Source of the DNA: Diabrotica undecimpunctata
Lineage: Eukaryota; Arthropoda; Insecta; Coleoptera; Chrysomelidae
Length of the DNA: 64,000 nucleotides
Assembly (NCBI RefSeq): GCF_040954645.1
Contig: NC_092807.1
Span: 84,572,608-84,636,607, forward strand
Direction of reading: 5' to 3'
Below the pieces are notes generated by a model. It was not told the origin of the DNA. It searched no databases and saw only the letters and a list, made by a program, of their open reading frames with translations. Below are positions 24,555-34,096 of this stretch, one piece after another. Position 1 is the stretch's first letter. Every line of letters starts with the position of its first letter. The position numbers and the translations under genes are program-made.

Positions 24555-24960
24555 CTGTAATAAAACACTCATTACAATAAATAGTAAATTGAGCAACCAC
24601 TGACAAAAAAATCTTACTCTATGTAGGTGTTATATAAACAAAAAAAATAAAAGTAATTTCTAATGTTTGGGGTGAATGGGAACATGGTAAATATTATGTT
24701 TCTATTCACCTCACATCAGAATACACTCCTGTTGGATTGTTGTAAAGGTTAAAATACATAAAAAAAGAGTACTCCTAAATCTATTTTGATAGAGATTTTG
24801 TAATTACCGAGAAAGCTTTTATGATGAGAAATAACCTCAAAATTAATGACTTTATTTGAACGCCGAAAACATAAGAACCAGTGACACCAACAACACAAAC
24901 CTAAATTTCCCAAAGCCATATCACATTAAATATCCTGCAAAACTTAAATAGCCCAACGAA

Positions 24961-24965
<5 letters not shown>

Positions 24966-25048
<83 letters not shown>
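24966..25048. repeat. (TA)n microsatellite
   Basis: About 80 bp of pure TA between dimer 1 and the central MITE M2. Confidence 0.95.
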
Positions 25049-25479
25049 CTGTTTTGGATGGGTTGGAGTCAATAAAAGGGCTATTGGTTAACTATTTTTT
25101 TAATCTCGAGCTTTCAACTGTGTTTACAATTATTATCAAGAGCTAAAAAAGACAAAATATCTTACAAGGTTGTAAATAAGTTATTTATAAATTCAATTAT
25201 TTTTGTATTAAAAAAAATGTTTTCAAAATTATAAAAATTTTCAGAGAAACATTTATTGGATTAAAATTATTTTGAAAATGTATTAGCAGTAATTTTTACT
25301 TACTAAACTAATTTTTATTTGGTAAGTTAACAAAAAATTGTTTTTTCTTTTTAGTTCAACCTTGTAAGATATTTTGTCTTTTTTAGCTCTTGATAATATT
25401 TGTAAACACAGTTGAAAGCTCGAGATTAAAAAAATAGTTAACCAATAGCCCTTTTATTGACTCCAACCCATCCAAAACA

Positions 25480-25480
<1 letters not shown>
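25049..25480 (+). mobile_element. Foldback MITE, copy M2 (symmetry axis of the palindrome)
   Basis: 432 bp with about 120-bp terminal inverted repeats of the same family as M1 and M3. Its middle (about 25264) coincides with the axis of the surrounding palindrome, calculated from the mirrored pseudogene ends (22190/28334 and 23337/27187 both give about 25262). Only its unique centre, about 190 bp, breaks the symmetry. Orientation is the same as M3. Confidence 0.92.

Positions 25481-25561
<81 letters not shown>
25481..25561. repeat. (TA)n microsatellite
   Basis: About 80 bp of pure TA between M2 and inverted dimer 2; near the length of the tract on the other side of M2. Confidence 0.95.
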
Positions 25562-25565
<4 letters not shown>

Positions 25566-25970
25566 TTCGTTGGGCTATTTAAGTTTTGCAGGATATTTAA
25601 TGTGATATGGCTTTGGGAAATTTAGGTTTGTGTTGTTGGCGTCACTGGTTCTTATGTTTTCGGCGTTCAAATAAAGTCATTAATTTTGAGGTTATTTCTC
25701 ATCATAAAAGCTTTCTCGGTAATTACAAAATCTCTATCAAAATAGATTTAGGAGTACTCTTTTTTTATGTATTTTAACCTTTACAACAATCCAACAGGAG
25801 TGTATTCTGATGTGAGGTGAATAGAAACATAATATTTACCATGTTCCCATTCACCCCAAACATTAGAAATTACTTTTATTTTTTTGTTTATATAACACCT
25901 ACATAGAGTAAGATTTTTTTGTCAGTGGTTGCTCAATTTACTTTTTATTGTAATGAGTGTTTTATTACAG

Positions 25971-27187
25971 GTTATCGCAAATATGCTGCGAAAATATCAA
26001 GCTGTGACAACTGTGAAGAAAGATCCTACACATGACAAAAAGTACAAGAAGCCCTAAATGAAATAAAAGAAGGTATTAGTTACAGACAGTGCTCCCTTAA
26101 GTATAATATACCTACTACGGTCTTTCACAGATATCTAAAAAATGTTAATACAAAGCAAAAAGGAGGTCAGACCTCTCTTGATGAAGATGAAGAGTTAGTT
26201 CTCATTGACAGACTAGCAGTTTGTGTTGACTGGGGATACCCAATAGATTCTCTCACCTTACGGTTAATCGTACGAGAATATCTGGAGCGCCAGGGCAAAG
26301 TTATTTTCAAGTTCAAGAACAACACCCCTGCTCGGGATTGGCTGTATTCGTTTCTTATTCGGCACAAACAATCACTCTCAAACAGAATGTGTCAAAAGAG
26401 CAAAAGGTCAAGGGAAGCTGTGTTCCCTGAGATAATTAATAAATATTTCTACGAGTTAGATGGAGAATTTAAAGACATTCCGTCAAGACACATCATCAAC
26501 TATGATGAGACAAATCTTACTGATGACCCAGAAAAACGTAAAATAATTTTTAAACGTGGCTGCAAGTACCCAGAACGAGTTGTCAACTCATCAAAAGCGT
26601 CTACTTCCGTAATGTTTGCAGCTAGTAGAGAAGGTAAAATATTACCACTTTTACACATTATGTTGTATATAAAGCTCAACATTTATACGACAGTTGAAAA
26701 GAGGGAGGTCCAAAAAACTCTTGTTTTAATCGTACGAAGTCAGGTTGGTTTGATAGTTTTTGTTTCAGTGACTGGGTTCAGCCCATTGCAATTACCTTTT
26801 TCAAGGACATAGAAGGAAAAAAAATACTTTATTGGAGACAACTTATCGTCTCACTTGTCAATCGATTTAATCCAATTGTGCCAAGAAAAAAACATCAAAT
26901 TTATATTTTTACGAAGTAATTCCACTCACCTTATTCAGCTCTTCGATGTGTCATTCCTAAGATCCATGAAGATTACGTGGCGCAAAATAGTTGAGAAATG
27001 GAAAACAGGACCAGGTAGGAATGAATCCACAGTAGCTAAAAACAAGTTTCCTATACTATTAAAGAAATTGGTTAAAAGTCTTTCAGAGGAAAATGGCAAA
27101 TCGGGGTTTAAAAAATGTGGCATCGTGCCTTTGGATCGCGCCAAAGTCCTGAGGATGCTGCTACACTTAGACAATGATAATACATAA
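25971..27187 (+). pseudogene. pogo-like DDE transposase pseudogene, copy P3
   Basis: Same architecture and the same frameshifts and TGA as P1. The homopolymer before YFIGD is 8 A here, against 10 in P1 and P4 and 9 in P2. Private changes: tctttcacag for tcttacacag near 26122, Ser for Thr in FDVSFLRSMK (about 26950), an A in ggagac near 26837. Shares MCQKSK with P2 and loop-proximal variants with P1. Confidence 0.9.
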
Positions 27188-27531
27188 TACCAGACAATCT
27201 GTAACACAACCGCCTTTGTCAGGTTCTGTTTACTTGGAAAGGATTGAAGACACTTTTAAAGAACTTTTGAAGACATTCTGATACTCAGATATAAAAGAAA
27301 AAGAAAGCAAAAATTAATGTCGAACCGGGAAAAAGTGTTGTGGCGACAGATTTCTTCCTTCTTCTAAATCTGTCGCCACAACACTTTTTCCCGGTTCGAC
27401 ATTAATTTTTGCTTTCTTTTTCTTTTATATCTGAGTATCAGAATGTCTTCAAAAGTTCTTTAAAAGTGTCTTCAATCCTTTCCACGTAAACAGAACCTGA
27501 CAAAGGCGGTTGTGTTACAGATTGGCTGGTA

Positions 27532-28750
27532 TTATGTATTATCATTGTCTAAGTGTAGCAGCATCCTTAGGACTTTGGCGCGATCCAAAGGCACGATGCC
27601 ACATTTTTTAAACCCCGATTTGCCATTTTCCTCTGAAAGACTTTTAACCAATTTCTTTAATAGTATAGGAAACTTGTTTTTAGCTACTGTGGATTCATTC
27701 CTACCTGGTCCTGTTTTCCATTTCTCAACTATTTTGCACCACGTAATCTTCAAGGATCTTAGGAATGTCACATCGAAGAGCTGAATAAGGTGAGTGGAAT
27801 TACTTCGTAAAAATATAAATTTGATGTTTTTTTCTTGGCACAATTGGATTAAATCGATTGACAAGTGAGACGATAAGTTGTCCCCAATAAAGTATTTTTT
27901 TTTTCCTTCTATGTCCTTGAAAAAGGTAATTGCAATGGGCTGAACCCAGTCACTGAAACAAAAACTATCAAACCAACCTGACTTCGTACGATTAAAACGA
28001 GAGTTTTTTGGACCTCCCTCTTTTCAACTGTCGTATAAATGTTGAGCTTTATATACAACATAATGTGTAAAAGTGGTAATATTTTACCTTCTCTACTAGC
28101 TGCAAACATTACGGAAGTAGACGCTTTTGATGAGTTGACAACTCGTTCTGGGTACTTGCAGCCACGTTTAAAAATTATTTTACGTTTTTCTGGCTCATCA
28201 GTAAGATTTTTCTCATCATAGTTGATGATGTGTCTTGACAGAATGTCTTTAAATTCTCCATCTAACTCGTAGAAATATTTATTAATTATCTCAGGGAACA
28301 CAGCTTCCCTCGACCTTTTGCTGTTTTGACACATTCTGTTTGAGAGTGATTGTTTGTGCCGAATAAGAAACGAATACAGCCAATCCCGAGCAGGGGTGTT
28401 GTTCTTGAACTTGAAAATAACTTTGCCCTGGCGCTCCAGATATTCTCGTACGATTAACCGTAAGGTGAGAGAATCTATTGGGTATCCCCAGTCAACACAA
28501 ACTGCTAGTCTGTCAATGAGAACTAACTCTTCATCTTCATCAAGAGAGGTCTGACCTCCTTTTTGCTTTGTATTAACATTTTTTAGATATCTGTGTAAGA
28601 CCGTAGTAGGTATATTATACTTAAGGGAGCACTGTCTGTAACTAATACCTTCTTTTATTTCATTTAGGGCTTCTTGTACTTTTTGTCATGTGTAGGATCT
28701 TTCTTCACAGTTGTCACAGCTTGATATTTTCGCAGCATATTTGCGATAAC
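27532..28750 (-). pseudogene. pogo-like DDE transposase pseudogene, copy P4
   Basis: Mirror of P3 around 27359.5 and of P1 around the palindrome axis, with the shared frameshifts and TGA. Private changes: Leu for Pro (DILSRH), Lys for Thr (DEKNL), Glu for Asp (TDEPEK), Leu for Met and Cys for Arg near the third catalytic Asp (RSLKITWCK). Shares MCQNSK and the tcgaggg variant with P1. Confidence 0.9.
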
Positions 28751-29155
28751 CTGTAATAAAACACTCATTACAATAAAAAGTAAATTGAGCAACCACTGAC
28801 AAAAAAATCTTACTCTATGTAGGTGTTATATAAACAAATAAAATAAAAGTAATTTCTAATGTTTGGGGTGAATGGGAACATGGTAAATATTATGTTTCTA
28901 TTCACCTCACATCAGAATACACTCCTGTTGGATTGTTGTAAAGGTTAAAATACATAAAAAAGAGTACTCCTAAATCTATTTTGATAGAGATTTTGTAATT
29001 ACCGAGAAAGCTTTTATGATGAGAAATAACCTCAAAATTAATGACTTTATTTGAACGCCGAAAACCTAAGAACCAGTGACACCAAGAACACAAACCTAAA
29101 TTTCCCAAAGCCATATCACATTAAATATCCTGCAAAACTTAAATACCCCAACGAA

Positions 29156-29160
<5 letters not shown>

Positions 29161-29227
<67 letters not shown>
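29161..29227. repeat. (TA)n microsatellite
   Basis: About 65 bp of TA between dimer 2 and MITE M3. Confidence 0.95.
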
Positions 29228-29659
29228 CTGTTTTGGATGGGTTGGAGTCAATAAAAGGGCTATTGGTTAACTATTTTTTTAATCTCGAGCTTTCAACTGT
29301 GTTTACAATTATTATCAAGAGCTAAAAAAGACAAAATATCTTACAAGGTTGTAAATAAGTTATTTATAAATTCAATTATTTTTGTATTAAAAAAAATGTT
29401 TTCAAAATTATAAAAATTTTCAGAGAAACATTTATTGGATTAAAATTATTTTGAAAATGTATTAGCAGTAATTTTTACTTACTAAACTAATTTTTATTTG
29501 GTAAGTTAACAAAAAATTATTTTTTCTTTTTAGTTCAACCTTGTAAGATATTTTGTCTTTTTTAGCTCTTGATAATAATTGTAAACACAGTTGAAAGCTC
29601 GAGATTAAAAAAATAGTTAACCAATAGCCCTTTTATTGACTCCAACCCATCCAAAACAG
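29228..29659 (+). mobile_element. Foldback MITE, copy M3
   Basis: 432 bp, nearly identical to M2 and in the same orientation; the mirror partner of M1. Confidence 0.9.
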
Positions 29660-29708
29660 TTATATATTTGTTCCAAACGCGAGTCACAAGTACTTCTTTT
29701 TTCTTATT

Positions 29709-29711
<3 letters not shown>

Positions 29712-29774
<63 letters not shown>

Positions 29775-29878
29775 TATATGCATATATATATGTATGTATA
29801 TATATACATATATACAGTATAGGTAATATATATGCATATATATATGTATGTATATATATACATATATACAGTATAGGT
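29712..29878. repeat. (TA)n tract followed by a 53-bp tandem duplication
   Basis: Pure TA to about 29768, then two copies of a unit with tatatgcatatatatatgta ... cagtataggt (about 29770-29824 and 29825-29878). The left arm has a single counterpart at about 20718-20760, so the duplication is specific to the right arm. Confidence 0.8.
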
Positions 29879-30383
29879 AAAAGTTTAGGGTCGGTATGGA
29901 GCTTACGTGAGATAGAGTGAGAAACACCTGTTTAAAAAGAGAGAGGTATATTAGGTCCGCCCTTTAAATCGCCCGAACTAGCATGAGTGGAAATAATAAA
30001 AAAGGGGAAATTCAACGTTGCCAAACTTATTGGTTTTATTTGACCTGTTGTCTTTTTAGCATTTGAACAATGTTCTAAGATAATCAAATTTGGGCGAAAT
30101 GGATTTAAATGGCAGTTTACTGTTTTTTATTGGGAATATGCCACAATTTTACTTTACAATAAGTGTAATATAACATTTTGATTTCCACTTTGGATATCGT
30201 TTTATATAAATAAAATTAATAATGATTCGTATTTTAAGTACGATTTCCGAATTAAAAATCTAAACATCAAAATAAGCTTATTTTAAAGTCACATTGTGCC
30301 TTATTTCCAATAAAAATAATAAAATGCATATAACTCCACAATAAATAAACCTTCATACGAAATTATTTGGCAACGTCTTTTAT
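29879..30383. other. Spacer without gene (mirror of 20214-20736)
   Basis: Reverse complement of the left-arm spacer with a few substitutions. No gene seen. Confidence 0.5.
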
Positions 30384-30789
30384 CGTTAAGAGCGTAGGCC
30401 CAAAATTTCGGGCAAATGCTTTTTAAATGCATTCTTTTTTTTTCGAATCCTGAGAAAACTAATAAATATTTTTGAAACATTTAAACGCAGAATGAAAGAA
30501 TACATTATTACCGAGGGCCGAAAGAAAGTCTCTGAAAACTTCTATAATGTTTATTTTAATAAGTTACAGGGGTGAAAAAAGAGAAAATTTAGTGTGATTT
30601 TGAATTTTAAGTATCTCATTTAAAGAAACTTTTTGTTTATTCTAAGGGACTTTCGGCCTTCGGCAATAATGTCACCTTTCATTCTGCGTTTAAATTTTTC
30701 AAAAATATTTGTTAGTTTTCTCAGGATTCGAAAAAAATGAATACATTTAAAAAGCATTGACCCGAAATTTTGCGCCTACGCTCTTAACG
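30384..30789. mobile_element. MITE with about 150-bp terminal inverted repeats (right-arm copy)
   Basis: Mirror of 19806-20213, same boundaries (cgttaagagcgtag ... ctacgctcttaacg). Confidence 0.85.
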
Positions 30790-31137
30790 CAACTAAACCG
30801 ATTTTCGTAATCAATAACTATGATTGTTTAATAGTAGTTTCAAGTAAGAGAGTACCTACATAAACAAACATAATGACTATTATCGTTTATGTGTATATTT
30901 ATTGAAGTGAAAGAAACTAATGAAGGATATATTTATTATAACTTGAAAAATAAACTAAACAATACAAATAGTAAATCGTACTTACATTTACATTACACGT
31001 TATTATTAAATCGCGAATCGTCTAAATTGACATTTAAAAACGTAAGTTTTTCTACTTTACTTCTTATTAACCGTGTTCTTCTTTTATTTAAAATTAAACC
31101 TTCACATTTACAATACTTTATGAATATAGTGGTTAAG

Positions 31138-32580
31138 TTAGGATATACATGGCAATGGTTTTTCCACCATTTTAATCGACATCGGGATACAGGTGTACGT
31201 TAGGATGAGTCCAATTAATTGTTCAAAAATACACCATGGACTTAAGTCATCTTTATCGGTTTCCTTTTCTTGTACTGGTTGATTTTTAATAGTACAATCT
31301 TCTTTTTCTTTTTTTATAGAAGTAACCAGCTTCTTAACTCTTTCTTTTGTTTTTTTTACCTGCATTTTTATCAGAAAATCCCTGCACTTTAAATCGTGAA
31401 TCCACAAATGTACATAATGACAATGTGCCACTCTGTTCTATCTCTCTAAATCTTTTTGCTAAACACGATATTAGTAATTGTACTACGTCGGATACTATGG
31501 ATGTAAGGTTACCGTTTGCTAAAATTTTATTGCAAGATTCTTGCAGGCAGCGTACCATAACAATCACTGAACTACCCTTCAAGTATTTTTGGCCACTCAT
31601 TGTACTTGTTATTTATTTAAAAGGCCGTAAAATTTGGGAAAGTTGAGAACAAATAATCTAGTCTTCATTATTTAGATTTGGTCCAAGTCTAAGTCTGTAT
31701 TAGCTAATACAAATGTGGAACGGATTGCCTCTTCTAACTCGGTCATTCTTTTTAACATGTAATAGGTGAAGTTCTACCTAGTTTCCACGTCTTGGATTGG
31801 CCGTTTGGGAACTTTGTTATGTTGTAATTGATACTTTAAAAGCCTTTCTAAAGATAAGGTACTTTTTTTGAAATGTGTTTTTTTAGACACTGAAATTTGA
31901 AATTAGTGAAATAATTTCACTAATTTCAAAAGCGATCTTTTCTGAATTATGGTTTCCAGAAAAATGGCAGCAGCCTAATAAAACCATTTTAAATTCTAAA
32001 TTTTCGGTTAAATATTGTCCTGTTAATGCGATGTAACTCTCAGTTACTCTATATGTCCAGAGGTCAGTAGTAATACAGATATTTTCTACTTCTTTAACAA
32101 CTTGTGATCTAATAATTTGCTTAGTTTTGATATAACATTCCTGACGTTAGTGAAGTAATGAACCTGACGTAATGAACAAGTTTTTCTTGTTGGTGGTTTA
32201 TATCCAGGAATCCACCCTGCAAACTTTTTAAAAGCTCGTTCTTCAACTATGGAAAACGGATGAAACGAGTCTTTGCATAGATTTAGTAAATCCATATCTA
32301 TTTGTTTCTTTTGTTCTAAACTAATATTTTTATTAATGTATCTAATGTACTAATATTTTTATTTATGTAATGTATGTAACTAAGTATCCATTACCTTTTG
32401 ACGCTTGTGTGGCGGTGGCAGTATGTCAGTACTTGTAGTAGAAGTAGTCGAAACGGACAGGAATACGTCAGGAGAAGTTTCAATCATTGCAATATTCAGA
32501 AAGTGGACCATAAAAGCTGCATCTTCTACAATTGCGCATTTTTTGAAAATAAAATTATTATTCTTATACTAGGTCAATAA
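31138..32580 (-). pseudogene. hAT transposase (ZBED-like), right arm
   Basis: Mirror of 18196-19600: the blocks MSGQKYLKGSS, CLAKRFREIEQSGTLSL and FVDSRFKVQGFSDK at 31334-31600, and FHPFSIVEERAFKKFAGWI at about 32190-32250. The same frame breaks are present. About 50 bp are inserted or amplified near 32335-32385, splitting the frame that is intact at the N-terminus of the left copy. The 3' flank at 30980-31100 keeps about 120 bp lost from the left arm. Confidence 0.88.
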
Positions 32581-32719
32581 TTTTGACTAAGAAAAATAAT
32601 TCTTAATTGAATATTTACAATAAATAAATCCTTTGACGAACTATCAATAAAGATTTGAAATCGAAAATGCAGATCAATCGTAAAGCGAAACTCATTCATT
32701 AATCAGAATACCTAGTTAT

Positions 32720-33010
32720 AAAAAACAAAAGAGAGAATTAAGAAGCTGGTTACTTCTATAAAAAAACTTCAGTACAAGAAAAAGAAAATGTTAAGATGAC
32801 TTAAGTCCATGGAGTATTTTGATGAATTAATTGGACATAACTCATCTAAACATACACCTGTATCGAGAGATATAAAAGAAGTCGAGATGTATTTGTCTGA
32901 TGATAAATTACCCACAAAAAATTTCGAACGGAGATTGGAACTGTCCATTACCGTGGTGGAAAAACCATCAGGTATATCCTAACTTAACCACTATATTCAT
33001 AAAATATTGT
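32720..33010 (+). pseudogene. hAT transposase C-terminal piece, inverted within the right arm
   Basis: Mirror of 17780-18060. EYFDELIGHNSS, HTPVSRDIKEVEMYLSDD and LELSITVVEKPS are readable on the + strand. It shows a Glu where the left piece has Asp in KEV(D/E)MYL. Confidence 0.75.
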
Positions 33011-33485
33011 AGTATTGTAACAAAATCTGTTCCTTGTGAACACATGTTCAAAATCTGGTTTAATTTTAAATAAAAGAAGAACACGGTTAACAAGAAAAGT
33101 GTAATAATGTGTAATGTAAATGTAAGTACTATTTGTATTGTTTAATTTATTTTTCAAGTTATAATAAATATATCCTTCGTTAGTTTCTTTGACTTTAATA
33201 CTTATGCATATAAACGATAATAGCCAACATGTTTGTGTACTGGCTTATTTGAAACTACTGGTAAACAATCAACTAGTTACAATTTACGAAAAACGGTTCC
33301 GATAAAAATGTCAACGACCCACCTCTAGTTTCTTAGCTATATTAGGATCGGAACCAGAAATGTAAAATATCTCTGATCGAAACTACTCGTCTTACTAATG
33401 GGCAATGGGTGTCAATGAGAAATAGGGAGGGGAGACCAAGGAGAAATATGATTGTTATCTTTGTCTATTCGCTGAAAATATGCTT

Positions 33486-34010
33486 TTATTCGCTCCGTGC
33501 GTGACCATGGTAGGGGTACCTTGAAACGATGCCAGCGTGCGTAGCGGCGAAATATGACAAAATTGGAATCATGGAATCTTTTTACGCATAAATTTTATTA
33601 AAAATGTGTGCAAATACATGTTGCGTATTTAATTGTGCTAATAATAGCAAAAATAGTAAGTGTAGTTTTTATAGGTTCCCAAAGATTGCATATAAATTGG
33701 AGAAAAGAAAAAGATGGATCCGTGCTTGAAAAAACTTGATTTGCCAGTACTAGATTTTTCCCTTTCTTTTCCGTTTGGGGTTAAAAAGATATATTATGAT
33801 GAATTTTGAGAAACCCAGTTTTTAATACTACATTTATTTTGTACATAAACTGAAAAAATATAATTAAAAAGTTAATTATTAATAAATGTCAATTTCGCCT
33901 GTATTTAACAATGTCAAATATATGTCATATGTTTAACCTGAAAATTGGTAGGTCCAAAACAGTCAGATGAAGGCGGTAGGTGTCACGTCAGTCACGCACG
34001 GAGCGAATAT
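33486..34010 (+). mobile_element. Short TIR element flanked by TA, carrying a THAP-like ORF
   Basis: Ends are attcgctccgtgcgtgac (33488-33505) and its exact inverse (33991-34008). Taking ttcgctccg as the terminus, TA lies directly outside on both sides, as for TA-targeting DNA transposons. About 520 bp long. It lies about 40 bp outside the giant palindrome and has no mirror copy there. The superfamily is unknown. Confidence 0.65.
33604..33729 (+). CDS. THAP-like zinc-finger mini-ORF (41 aa, truncated)
   Basis: The frame MCANTCCVFNCANNSKNSKC continues into SFYRFPKIAYKLEKRKRWIRA and stops. The early Cys pairs (CCVFNC), the RFP motif and a Trp in KRW.RA match the first half of the THAP (C2CH) DNA-binding domain; the second C..H pair and the AVPTIF-like end are missing after the stop at 33727-33729. 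THAP domains occur in P-element-type transposases and in host regulators. Here it lies within a small TIR element, so a captured or leftover transposase N-terminus is likely. Whether it is expressed cannot be seen. Confidence 0.55.
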   Translation: MCANTCCVFNCANNSKNSKCSFYRFPKIAYKLEKRKRWIRA

Positions 34011-34096
34011 CTGTGTTAGATATCCTGTTAAATTTTACCATACCGACCATAAACTTTTACCTACACTGTATATATAAAGATGGACCAACCTGACTG

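Larger units (their letters stand above)
21364..24965. repeat. Inverted dimer 1 of a pogo-like unit (12-nt loop)
   Basis: Left arm 21364-23158 and right arm 23171-24965 are reverse complements over about 1,795 bp, separated by the 12-nt spacer cttccttcttct (23159-23170). The outer ends (tattttcgttgggc and inverse) abut (TA)n tracts. The two transposase pseudogenes point at the loop. Single-stranded DNA or RNA from here would fold into one very long hairpin. Confidence 0.95.
25562..29160. repeat. Inverted dimer 2 of the pogo-like unit (12-nt loop)
   Basis: Left arm 25562-27353 and right arm 27366-29160 around the spacer 27354-27365. The spacer reads cttccttcttct on the + strand, the same as in dimer 1. 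A simple mirror image would read agaagaaggaag here, so the loop is in the direct-repeat orientation. Confidence 0.95.
17328..33445. repeat. Giant nested palindrome (about 16.1 kb)
   Basis: The left arm starts at tctccttggtctcccctccc (17328) and its reverse complement ends at 33445. Everything between is mirrored: hAT element, MITE at 19806/30384, spacer, (TA)n, foldback MITE, (TA)n and pogo-like units. The inner symmetry axis is near 25263. The outer ends are offset by about 250 bp, which is explained by visible indels: about 120 bp missing on the left near 19610 but present at 30980-31100, about 50 bp extra at 32335-32385, a 53-bp duplication at 29770-29878, and tract length changes. Scattered substitutions separate the arms, so they are not copies of one sequencing read. 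Confidence 0.93.

Noticed and set aside
21800..29000. CRISPR array or bacterial mobile element suggested by regular repeated units
   Set aside because: The units are kilobase-sized inverted transposon copies and TA tracts with eukaryotic families around them; there are no short direct repeats with unique spacers.
17328..33445. Assembly artefact (read-through of a hairpin molecule) as explanation of the palindrome
   Set aside because: Not fully excluded, but arm-specific substitutions, a 120-bp indel, a 53-bp duplication and the same-orientation loops are hard to get from one mis-joined molecule.
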